A stretch of DNA of 64,000 nucleotides from Cloeon dipterum. Taxonomy: Eukaryota > Arthropoda > Insecta > Ephemeroptera > Baetidae. Positions 22,534 through 35,155 of this stretch are shown here, in pieces (position 1 is the stretch's first letter; the number at the start of each line of letters is the position of its first letter). Both the position numbers and the translations under genes were made by a program. Below the pieces are notes generated by a model. That model had not been told where the DNA came from. It did not search any database and was given only the letters and a program-made list of their open reading frames with translations. The stretch is from NCBI RefSeq assembly GCF_949628265.1, contig NC_088786.1, positions 27,053,681-27,117,680 of the forward strand. Reading direction: 5' to 3'.

Positions 22534-23753
22534 TCATGCTGAATTGTGACGGAAGCAGCAACAGCACTCGTTGCTCTGAGTTAAGTCAGCAAAACCTTCA
22601 TCGTCATCGTTTCCACAGTGTTGAGGATAAGATTTTCCAAAATATTGTTCATATAGACGACAAACGCTGCATTTGCAATCTAAATAGAAGAAAATTATTT
22701 ATCCACATGCAATTTTTTTAGAATCATAAATATACCACTTAGGATTTCTGGATGAAAATCTTCTGCGCCACTTGAAAGCTCCGACTGGTAGATCGACCTC
22801 TTATTTCTTATCTTGCAGGGACTACGAATTTCAACAAAATCAGTAAAATAAAAAGGTGTGTTTATATATATGTAAAGTGTCACCTTGGAGTCTTTGAATA
22901 ATGCAAAATATCAGAGTCAACGTGTCTCACGACAAACGGTGGCTTATGTGTCTTGATGTGAACACAGTCTCGGCAGGAAAGCTTCGAGCAACGATTTCCA
23001 AACTTCACTTGTCGACATGGACTAATTGCCTGAATGGAATACCTCATTAAGAATTAATTTGTAAAAATGGTATCATCGCCAAGTTACGTACTACTGATGG
23101 GATTTTCTTTTGAGGCATGCAGAAGCTATGCGGAGAAGGTTCAGTCACTTGCTGAATACAAACTCTAGTCGAAACCTCGATATCCGGTCCCAGCAATCCC
23201 TGATTTTTTTTAGGTTAACTGGCGCCTCGTAAAACTCGGGTTAAAATATTTACGGGAAAATGGCAGAGTGGTTGCATTTGCAACGTGGTTATTGGTGCGG
23301 AGCTGAGACTTCCACTTTCAGGAAAAAGTAAGCTCACAAGGGAGCTCTTGAAGATTGCTATGGAGCGCAGTCCTGGGGCTGATTCCTGAAGCTCTAGACG
23401 AATAAACTCGGACGCTAGGCGACTGTGCAGGCTGAACAAATCAGTCGCGTCATACACCTGATTAAAATACGCAAGGTTCAAATACGGAAAATGATAACTT
23501 TAAATATAAATTACCTTGGAAATATTGAAAGTTTGATTAAAGTGCAAAGGAAATGACGCGGGCAAACTTGCAGTTCTAAATGTTCGGTCCATAATCCATA
23601 GGTGCAGAAGCAGGTCCCCTTTGCTTCCCGCTCTGCACATTCCAGGGCTATTCACCTTTACAATTTAAGTGAATTTAAGATTGCATTAAAGCTTTCTTGA
23701 CTTGCCTTTAAGACCTGAAGACGAACATTCACTTTTAAATGCTGACGCGACAT
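22534..23753 (-). CDS. spata6: SPATA6-like protein (sperm flagellum neck family)
   Basis: Seven exons, all in phase: 23706-23753, 23515-23655, 23254-23457, 23092-23199, 22884-23029, 22736-22821 and 22534-22679, giving 292 residues. The N-terminal domain has SPGM, LPASFPLHFNQTF and a RLELQE stretch, laid out like the SPATA6 N-terminal domain (CPGVVL, VPATFPLVFNARM). Further on, KPPFVVRHVD matches the hallmark KPPFVIRHVD of SPATA6. The end is a cysteine-rich tail (CKCSVC and ECCCC) that I do not know from vertebrates. In mice SPATA6 is needed to build the sperm connecting piece. The first intron is GC-AG and only 50 bases. The acceptors of exons 4 and 6 are weak. A perfect X-box lies 112 bases upstream of the ATG, which fits a cilium or flagellum gene. 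Confidence 0.82.
23656..23705 (-). other. GC-AG intron in the SPATA6-like gene
   Basis: A 50-base intron with donor AAAG then GCAAGT, the textbook GC-AG donor, and acceptor TTGTAAAG. Joining restores the reading frame (LQVLK to VNSPGM) and the family layout. Confidence 0.75.
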
Positions 23754-23864
23754 TTTCAAGCACTCATAAGTTATGCTAATATTCAACAAAATCTAGTTCA
23801 CCAGGTGGAAATAAATTCATACAAGACGCCGTAAGTTGTGTTTCCTACTCTAATGTTAGGTCAA

Positions 23865-23878
23865 GTTTCCATGGCAAC
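23865..23878. promoter_or_regulatory. X-box (RFX-factor site) upstream of the SPATA6-like gene
   Basis: GTTTCCATGGCAAC matches the X-box consensus GTNRCC-N(0-3)-RGYAAC / GTHNYYATRRNAAC, with both half-sites good. It lies 112 bases before the ATG of a flagellar gene. RFX factors (DAF-19 in worms) use this site to switch on ciliary genes. Confidence 0.75.
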
Positions 23879-24605
23879 CATCTATATTTACGGTGTCTAT
23901 ATTAGGTGGTGTTTAGGAAGTACTGCTTGTGCTAAAAGTAACCTCAAGCCTTTCACACTTATTCCAAAATTAAATATTCCATTCCACCTGATGTATTTAT
24001 AAATGCCTCCTCTGCCACTTGATCAGAATACAGCATTTCTCGAGATAAATGAAAGAACGAAAGGAGTTAGCAACTATTCTAGCTAGCCAGTGACGCGTGT
24101 GATGAACAATTCACGTCAACCTATGCAATCAATATGCAAGACACAAATAAACAGGTAGCACCAGCAGCGAGAATGGCACATAGCCAACTTTTCCACGTTG
24201 CCGAAATTTGATTGGATAACGAAATCAAAGACAAAGGTTTATAACAGGGCACACAATAAACCTTATTGTGCTATTTTCTCTCTTTAATAGAAACACGCTT
24301 AAGTGGGCCTGCGTTGAAAATTAAATAATAGGCCCAATCATTCACTCTGCACCAGCAACAACACAAAGAGTCGATGTCATTTCACGTAATCAACCAAAGG
24401 AAATTTTATGATGTCTGAAGCGAATAACGGATCTTGCATATCTTCTGGGTCTCTTTTGCCCCATCCCTGTCTTTAATGATGCACGATGGAGTGCGGTTAA
24501 TTGTTCTTTGAAAAGTTAACAATGATTTTGGCAACCACAGTGAGTGGGATAAGAGCAAAAATGGTACCCAAAATGCTCGTTCAACAAAATGTTTAGAGAA
24601 AATGT
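23879..24605. other. Spacer and Sec61 alpha 3' UTR
   Basis: Sec61 alpha (minus) ends at 24606, so its 3' UTR lies in the right part. A short perfect stem (CACAATAA, three-base loop, TTATTGTG) is at about 24251-24269 and could fold in the mRNA. Nothing else was recognised. Confidence 0.45.
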
Positions 24606-26765
<2,160 letters not shown>

Positions 26766-27914
26766 GGCTGCTTAGGGATGATCGGTGGTTTAGCAGGTGA
26801 CTGCAGAAATCTTTTATTCACGAAGAGGCCTAATTGCGGAAAGTTTCAGGACAGCTCAACACGGCCCACAGCCAGCTCCTGGCTGCCCAAACGAAACGAC
26901 AAGACACGTATGACTGAAGTCTAGCCAACCTATCTGTGCTACCAACAATTTAGCACCATCCCCGAGCAGGATAATAGTCATATTTATCGGAAAAATATAC
27001 GTCAAAATACAAAATATTTTATCAGTTGATCAGACATATAAAAATTACTGCACTAAAACTAAGTTAAATATGAAATTGTTTTGCATTGTAAAATCTTTTG
27101 GGTTGGCATCACTACAATCAACCGGGTTCGCCGGGTCACGTGACTGATGATGCTGGCATCGTTGGCACCTAGAGACCATGAGGAGTGCTCCAACAACGCC
27201 GATCCAGTTATGTTCCAGTAGCAAATTTTGACCACCAGAGGCGCTGTTTTGGTGACGTTAATATTTCATAAAAAAAGCGCGATGGAGTTTTCCAAGTAAA
27301 AATATTTGTGATATATTTACTTAAAATTTTAATGGTTGAAAATGAGTTAAATAGGAATAATATTTGCCTATTTTATAGATGATGTTTTAATCGAATAAAT
27401 GGACATGTTAATCGGGGATCCATATAATCGATATAACATTATTTTTTTCTGAATTTAACGGGAGAATAGATGATGCTATTATGATATAACTCTAACGAAA
27501 GCTGATTTAGACTAGGCCACTATTGCAGACATAATTAATTTTTAAATCAATAAAATTCAAATAGTAGCGTGCTCCGAAATATAATTTTACAAACGAACAG
27601 TTAACTAAAAAATAGCAGAAAAGAGCGAAAGGGTACTTCAACTAAATCCAATGAGACACATAATATATGATTTGTTTTGTAATAAACTTTATAGTGTATA
27701 GCAAGTTGTAAAAATGGTAAAAATATTGATATGATACAATTTATTTTAAAATACTGTAACTATCAAACAGATTAACAAATAATCTTTCCAGGAAGTGAAA
27801 TAGCATTTTTATTTTTAAAAAGTGATTTCACATGAACAGTTCAAGTGCGACGATCAGTAATTTTTTTATCAATATATCATTAAAATATTTATAAAATTTT
27901 GAGCATTTGTTTTG
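26766..27914. other. Sec61 alpha upstream region and F-box gene 3' UTR
   Basis: A+T-rich, about 1.1 kb. The left part should hold the Sec61 alpha promoter and perhaps a noncoding exon; the right part is 3' UTR of the minus-strand F-box gene. A TTTATT (AATAAA on the minus strand) is at about 27808. No other gene was seen. Confidence 0.45.
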
Positions 27915-30319
27915 TCAACGTGCCATAATGTAACATTGAAGATTTCCTGGCTGCGAATAAGTGAAGAGTAGTAAGCGGGAACCTTGAAAGCCCATTTCCA
28001 TGAACAAAATGTGCTCTGGCACATCAAACGAGAGGAGTGGTGTTTGCAACGCCTTAGTAAGCGCCTCTTTGTCATGGGGGAGCTTGTGCGGCATTAGGTA
28101 CAAAGTGATTTGGTCTGAAAAATCCGAAAAATTAAATATCAAAATTTGGGACAAAGTGAAACATTTCTGACAAAACTTTGGTTTGAAGAATAGTCACTTT
28201 TGTAATACTTACATGGGCTCCTTCTGGCACAAGCAAGAATCCGCCGACGTAGACAAACCGAGGAAACATCTGGTGGCAGAATTCCTCGGTACTTCTCCGG
28301 CTCTGGGTCATGCTTCCCATCAAGTCTGCCGAAGAGCCAATACGCAGGGCCACAAGATATGTGCCAGTAGGCTGCAGGACAGGTAGGCATCATATAGATA
28401 TACCTGGCTGCAACAAAATTGTCACCACCACACATGCAATTTTTTATCCCTATATATTGGAGCCCTTATTGTATCATGCCAATGTTGGGAAAATTAATAA
28501 ACAAGTAGTTAAAAAAAAAACAAATCGATAGTACAAATGATTTTTCATAATAATTGTCGTTGTATGATGATCATTGGCAAATTTATATTTTATAAAAATA
28601 GTTTAAAACTGAAATCTGGGTTTGCGGAAGTTTTTAAATCAAATCATCTCCATATAAGTATAATAAATTATATTGTATACAAGAGCCGATGTTGCTTCAT
28701 CATCTGTGCCTGACTGATTTTCTGCATGCTCTTATATTGCCATACTGAGAGAAGTATTGTAATTGAAAGCTCAATTAAAAAATTGAAAATTATGCATCTT
28801 CTACCACAGTCAAAAAATCTTGTACTAACAATGTTTTTAACGTTTGTTTTTGAAATAGTAAAAAAAAACAGTATCCAATCTATGAAAATAGCCCTCCCCG
28901 TCACTTGTTAAACATGTTACTTGGTATGCGCGCCAACTCTCAGAAGAGCGAGTTATTAAATTTTTAAAATTTTTATTTTACGTCAAAATAAATATGTTGC
29001 AAATAACCACTCAAATAAGTCAAAATCTGTTGTTATAGGGTTGATATTAAAAAGGTTGTAATGGTTTATGTCTAGTAAATGAGATGATGGTGGTGACAGA
29101 ATAGGCAAAAACTTCAAAATGACTCACATAGGAGGTTTCTTGATAGCTCTGATGAGCAAAGTACATATCTCTGGTACAGCCAACACGGATTTTGATAGCG
29201 AAGTTCAGAATATGGTTCGGAGTTGTGTACAAATTTTCCTGTATCCAAGTCCCACACACAAACACTGCCAGTTTTCAGAACACACAAAACCTAAATGAAT
29301 TTCAATGAAAGTTGCAGCTTATTTTTCAATAATGTATTTAGAAAACCTGATTATTCCATATTTTCCATCTGAAGAGACCAAACGGCGTTGAAAAGTTTGC
29401 AATGGTAGTTGTCATTACCACCTCATTTTCTACGCCTAGTACTCTGAAAATTTGAACATCTGTGTTTCCATCGGAGATACCCAACAAGTCTTTTTGCACC
29501 CTGAAACAATTATTAAAATTTAACTGGACTTTTTGGGACATTAACTCTAACTAACTTGAGAGTTGGTGTTTTGTATTCACATGGAATCAAAGTTTTCAAT
29601 GGCTTGAGGCTGACCAATCCCGAATTTGTGCATTTTGTGCTAAATATGTGAATGTGACAAGGGGAGCATGCAAAAAGGAGATCATGCGCTTTCATTTGGC
29701 TCATCTGTAATGGGAAAAGTTAAATTAAAAGCTAATTCTTCAGGCTTTGAAATATTGCAATTACGTGTACAACTGCGCCATCAGGAATGACTGCAGACAT
29801 CACTGGTTCAGGACTGAGGTAGGATTCCATGCTGTCCAATAATTCATAGACCATAATATTTCCAGCACTATCTCCAACATAAATTCTGTGTTCTTTGGTT
29901 TTAATTTATATCATTAACGGAGCTTTAATGAACTTTTCTTATATAATACCATCAGCCTGAATGACTGACACGGAATGGTGCAATTTCACTTGGGGTGTTT
30001 CTTGCAGCAACGCTAATTCGGGCCGAATCTCTCTATACAAATCCAACAAATGGTCGCCCTTTTGGTCCTCAATATCAAGCTGGAGATCTTGCAGTAGTTC
30101 GTCAGAAAATGAGTCACGGTTGGAGTTTCGCATTATTCTGTTGGAAAAAATGCGAGGGTAACGTCAGTTGTGTTAATATTGATTTTAGCGGCACCTGTTC
30201 GCAACGCAGCTCCATAGCCAGCAGACCTGAGAAGCAGTGATCAAGGCCTCTCCCTGAAGATTGGAGAGGATTTTTTCCACGATTTCCAATGGAAAGGTGG
30301 AGATGTGGGTGTCCATCAT
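27915..30319 (-). CDS. F-box protein with WD-like repeats; last exons uncertain
   Basis: The N terminus (FPLEIVEKIL, LITASQVCWLWSCVAN) is an F-box, which would bind Skp1 in an SCF ubiquitin ligase. It is followed by beta-propeller-like blades such as HRIYVGDSAGNIMVYEL and GSVCVWDLDTGK, which usually bind substrate. Six exons join cleanly in phase: 30195-30319, 29950-30137, 29765-29892, 29556-29704, 29347-29500 and 29128-29290. After these, two solutions compete. One is consistent in phase throughout (28213-28407, then 27915-28114) but reads unlike protein in the penultimate exon. The other uses the more natural frame there (QPTGTYLVALRIG, FPRFVYVGGFLLVPEGAH; acceptor at 28372), with the last exon starting at 28166, but clashes in phase with the exon before. 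An unseen exon in the 700-base gap 28408-29127 could settle it. I do not recognise the subfamily. Confidence 0.7.
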
Positions 30320-30983
30320 GTTGAATCAGCCGACAGACTGTGACTATAGACAGAGATCGGCGAGAACTGCGTTTTCAGCTTCGCCGTTGGCCAGCGTCCA
30401 AGAACGAGGTTGTGCGCCATATTATAGCGTCAACGGAAGATTTTAAGCGTCATTCTTAGGGTCTTTCACCACTATTACTTGCTTAGCCTTAAAGCTTGTG
30501 TATAATTTACTTCTCGATTTGACAAAAGCAATTCCATTTCGCACGTGTAGACAAGTAGAGTCTCCCCACACCGTCAATACGCTCCATTCACACGTGTGCG
30601 CAGAAGTTGAGCGCAGTGACACGAAGTGTTTTGATGGGGCATGACAATAAAATGGTAAACTCGTATATGGTTAATCAAATTTATTTAAATTAACGTTTCG
30701 GAACCTTAAAACATGATTTTGGTTCCACACACTTTGTTAAAATACGACTAATTTTGCTCTAGACATGAAATATTTAAGATTCAATGAACTGAAAACTGCG
30801 AATCAAATGACTAGTTGTGAGTATTCTGAATGCGTAATGCGTATTTGGCAACGCTCCTTTTAAATATTACCATGGTTCATTTTTTGAGATCATGAGTGAC
30901 TTGAAAAAGTTACAAATAAAAATCTAACTCTATTACAACCAGCTTAAACGTTAACAGACCTCATCTTTCAAAAGCAGAGATTC
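30320..30983. other. F-box gene upstream region and Tace 3' UTR
   Basis: Between two minus-strand genes. A TTTATT at 30680-30685 (AATAAA on the minus strand) is a candidate poly(A) signal for Tace, about 300 bases past its stop. The part near 30320-30640 should hold the F-box gene promoter. Confidence 0.45.
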
Positions 30984-33900
30984 TCAATGAATGCAGGATG
31001 CTGAGGAAAGGTGAGATCGACGCATGGGCGTAGGGTTTGGCCCTTTGGCGTGAATGACCCTTCGAGGAGGGTCTCTGGGGTGCAACAGCTCTTCTCTTGT
31101 GCGCCATTCCCACCGAGCGGCGTCTTCCGAGCGCCAGCGACGGTCCACGTAGCTGATCTAAATTTAATTTTATCAATAATCAAGATTAGGAAACTAGAGC
31201 CTTTGCTTGCAAATTAATTTTTATAAAACTATTAGAAGAGAATTTTAAGCTTACAAGGCAGCTGGCAGGGAGCCAAAGAAGGGCAGTGACTACAAGTACT
31301 GTGCCAACAAGATTGTCTCGTAAAAACAACAGCACTTTATTGATGTTGATATCCTCAATAATGTCCCAGAAGCGCTCAACAACGTCCTGTATGGTTTTCT
31401 CACAGAGGCCCTGCAATAAACAGATTTTAGCTTGCTTTTCGGCCAAAGAATAAAATCAGACAACGCACCTTGTTGCAGAACCCTTGTATGCAGGGTGTGC
31501 CGTCAGGAAGGATATCTTGTGGGTCGACAGGGAAACATGTGTCATTGAGGTTCATTCGACAGCACCTTTTACAAGCGTCACCAACTTAAAGAGAAAATAA
31601 TTACGTTTTTTTATTTGTATGCAAACATTAGTTTTTCTCACTTGTGTCACACATGCAACTCTGCAGCCCCTGAGTCTCACAGAAGGGAACGCATTTGCCA
31701 TGTCTGCACTGGCCACGCTCCAAACATGGAGTTCCGTCTGACATAGGCGGCGAACGAGGGCACTCAGGGGATGTGCCTGTGCAGCGAGAATCCTGTTCGC
31801 AAGTGGCATGTTGTGCTTCTCGACAACGAGTTCCTGCAGAAGTACGCAATTCGCAAAATGAAAAAAGTCTTTAAAAACTGAGCGTAAAATTTCAATTGAC
31901 TGATGTTAACTTTTATCAATATTTACCAGCGTCTTGGGGGATTATTTACACGTAATTTTTAAATCACATTTACTACCCTTAGAGCAAGAAAATGGTTGAT
32001 ATCGACTTGTAATAAACAAACAAACAAAACCAGTGGTGAGTAAAAGCACGTGGTAAGTAAACGAGAGATAATATAGAAGAAAAATTTACCTGACGACATG
32101 AACTGGCAGTCTTGGCAACAAGGTGAGTTTTTGTCGCTAAAATTTAGACAATGATTGAAAATACATAAATTAAAAGTCAACCAGCATACCTGCACGACAC
32201 ACCAGAAGCCCTTCGCAGCCTGCAATTTTTATCGCAGCATGGATCATTATCCTCTGTTCCCAGAAGTCCAGCGTCACACTCTTCGTCACCTTCGACACGA
32301 AGGTTGCCGCAGAAACTCTCCTCAGGTTCTGAGAAACATCGACCGCTCTTGGCTTGCAGTACTTTCCTGATTGAACGCAAACTGCATGGGCTGAATCTCT
32401 GAAATGGAAATTCTATTTACTAGCCCGTTTGTAACAAAATGAGAAGATCGCAACCTTATTGTTCACGTCGTAACCAGAAACGCTGTATGTGTACATAAGA
32501 TAAGAGCCTCCTTGAGAAGCACCAGGACTGCATTCTGGTATGTCAGGATCATGCTCTGAGCCCCAATTGTGCCCAAACTCGTGAGCAGTTACGAGATCTG
32601 CCTCGCGAGTTATCACCCTCTGACCGTAATGATTACGGCTTGAACTGAGTCCTGAGTTCAGGTATAATGTGTAACCGTTCTTGAAATATTCTGCAGAAGG
32701 AAATTCATATTAAACTGGATAGAATAAAACTAATTGAAAGTAAAAAAAAAATTATAAAAGCGGTTTCAAGTTTAGAACCTGGAGTGCAGATTCCACCAAC
32801 AGAGTTTCTGCGAGGACTCCCAACATAAGCCAAGCCCAGAATACCACCTTCAAATTTCAAATCTGTGAAGAGATGTGCCAAGCAAAAGTCTTTGTGGCTG
32901 TATTCCCTACTGAAGACCTGCCCAGAACCAACACCAGAAAATTAGTTAGCCACCTCTTAAGAGCCTTAACCACATCGATGAAATGATTACAGCACAACAT
33001 GCAGGTGTAGCAATTTTTTTAAGACTACTACTAAGATGACCTGTGTTTGCCAAGCAGAGTAATAAACAAATAGGATTTTACCACATACCTCCAAAAGATT
33101 TCTAACGTCCCATTTGTCTCTAATCATGTTATAGTGTGCTTCACCACCCCGGACACGAGTCGGTTCAGAGTGCACAACTATCTTCTTGATCACAAACCCC
33201 ATACCCTATTTAAGAAAAATAATTTAAGTTGATAAGTAATTTAAGAACTTACTTTAAATCCATCCTGCTCAGTTCGATCATGCCAGACAGTGTCATTGTA
33301 GATTTTGTGCACTCTATCAATCAGACTTATCTGCAAATATGTGATCACTGTGATTCTATTTTGATAATAATTAAATTTTTAGTACTAAGTAGTTAATTGT
33401 GTTTTTTGTATTTGAGCCTCCCATTTCCTGAAAGAACCTGTAGTCGGCAACCAGGAGCAATGGACACCTAGTTTTTGTCGGGGTGTATTCATATTGGTCA
33501 GCTTGCCTTTTAGTCTGTAGAAAAATTGGTATTAAAAGTGAACTTCAAAAATTAATTGAAACGAACTCGGTCAATAATTGTGTCCTCATGGCCTCTTTCG
33601 TCATCCTGCGGACCTTCCTTGATGTACCCACAAGTTTTGGTCTGTAAGAAATGAGGATCCCCGTTCTCATCATGCTCCCAACTGAACTTGACGTCAGAGC
33701 TCCGATAAGCTAGCATGCGACCCTCTTCAAGATGATCCTCTTCCTTAAAATGTCTCCAAGAAGGCTAGAATGAGATGGACATCAGAACAAACGCCGAAAT
33801 GAAACAAAAATTACCTCAACGTGGTACGAGTCATGAGGCAAGTGAATTGTGGCAGTAATTTCACCTGTGTCGTTATTTAAGTGAACTTGTGCATGACTTT

Positions 33901-34649
33901 CCAGCTCTCCAAAAACTCTGCCATGGTAAAAAGATTCGTGATCTAAAATTCTTAATTTAGCTATAATAACAAAAAAAAACTATCTCACCAATGGCAACTG
34001 GTCTTTCGATTCCAGTTGCGTCTAGTTCAACAGCTTTGAACTGAGGATGCAGAACCTCTTTTTTGGGAGATAGAATTAATCGAAATTCTCTGTAAAAAGA
34101 AACGGATAATAGTACTTCACAATATTATGGTATGTGGTGATTTATATTTATTACCTCCCCAATGTTTTGAATGAAACCTCTCGCACTTTATTGAAAGGAT
34201 GTGTGCCATGCTCTGTGCCTCTTTTTACTATACGATGTGCGATTTCATGAGGGTATAGAGATTCAAAATATTTCAAATTTTTGTGAATGGATCCTGGAAT
34301 AAACATAACAAGAAGATGAGTGAATAAAAATTAAAATAAAATCACCAAAGCGTAAAAACTGAATAATTGTTTCGTCTTACAAAAACCAGAAAAAAATATA
34401 GCCTGACCTTTACCAAGAAATCCACAATAATACTAACAAACATAATGCTAAAAGATTATTAAATTTTGTTGCTTTGAAACGTTAAATTGAAGCCTGTCTG
34501 GTCTTTCACTTGTAAACAAAAAAAAAACTGCGCATACATAAGTTTTTAAAACAACTATCTATTAGAAAAAAGAACGAAATCCGGGTCTTACCATTGCTGA
34601 GGGTAAAATGTACACAACAAAAAAATAAAATCCCTACGATGGGTTTCAT
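30984..34649 (-). CDS. Tace: ADAM17 / TACE membrane sheddase
   Basis: Zinc protease that releases ectodomains of membrane proteins (TNF and EGF-type ligands in vertebrates). Sixteen exons from 34592-34649 to 30984-31157 join in phase to give 738 residues (human 824). The parts occur in family order: signal peptide (1-18); prodomain with the cysteine switch KTCGYIKE; furin site RTKR at about 208-211, split by an intron; catalytic motif [12 protein letters not shown] at about 399-410; Met-turn YLMY; cysteine-rich disintegrin and membrane-proximal domains (SPCCQDCQF); and the CANDIS stalk helix [12 protein letters not shown] membrane helix (about 660-681) and a basic tail of about 57 residues follow. 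The tail is less than half the human length and lacks the long Ser/Pro region, though YVDRRW matches the human CVDKKL start. It is divergent from SMC2, with 506 bases between the start codons. Confidence 0.96.
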
Positions 34650-35155
34650 TCCAACAGAGATAAAACAGTATCAATTTATGTACAAATTCCCGGCATGTCA
34701 ACTTGAAAATTTTGAGAGAAATGCTACAACAGGAGTATTTTTTGTTGACAATCCAATTCGTTCACCCAGCTGTGCTCATCTGATTGTGAGCGTGAGCGAC
34801 CGACCCAAACATGGCACCCAGCAGGGTGAATTTCACCAGACCAAACCACCAGAGGGGGGTACTCGATTAAAGGGAGAGAATTCATTAAGTTGGTAGGACT
34901 GAAATATGTTTTGTTGGTAGCACGGATGAAAACACGGATGTTTCCCGCTTCGCGCCACCCGCCGTAACTTCAACTTCAGATCAACACAGAGCTGCAAGAG
35001 ACGCTAGAGATAGAGACCGTTGGACTGTACAGAAGCTGCATGAAAAGTTGGACGATTTGCTCTACACTTCATAAATCAGCTGCTGCAACCAGCAAATGTT
35101 CTGTTGCACTCTTCAACAAGTGTTTCGGAAGTTTTGAGGCAATTATTCAATCAAG
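34650..35155. promoter_or_regulatory. Shared head-to-head promoter region of Tace and SMC2
   Basis: The start codons of Tace (minus, 34649) and SMC2 (plus, 35156) are only 506 bases apart, so both promoters must lie here unless one is nested. No TATA box is evident near either start. The plus-strand 100-codon open frame from 34594 is a shadow of the Tace first exon and this spacer. Confidence 0.6.

Noticed and set aside
23200-23253. A 20-base intron in the SPATA6-like gene ending the exon at GGCGCCA
   Set aside because: Too short to be spliced; the donor at 23253 (CCC then GTAAAT) gives a normal small intron and the right phase.
28668-28904. A 78-codon minus-strand open frame in the F-box gene gap
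   Set aside because: Phe/Ile/Lys-rich translation typical of A+T-rich noncoding DNA; not accepted as the missing exon without splice support.
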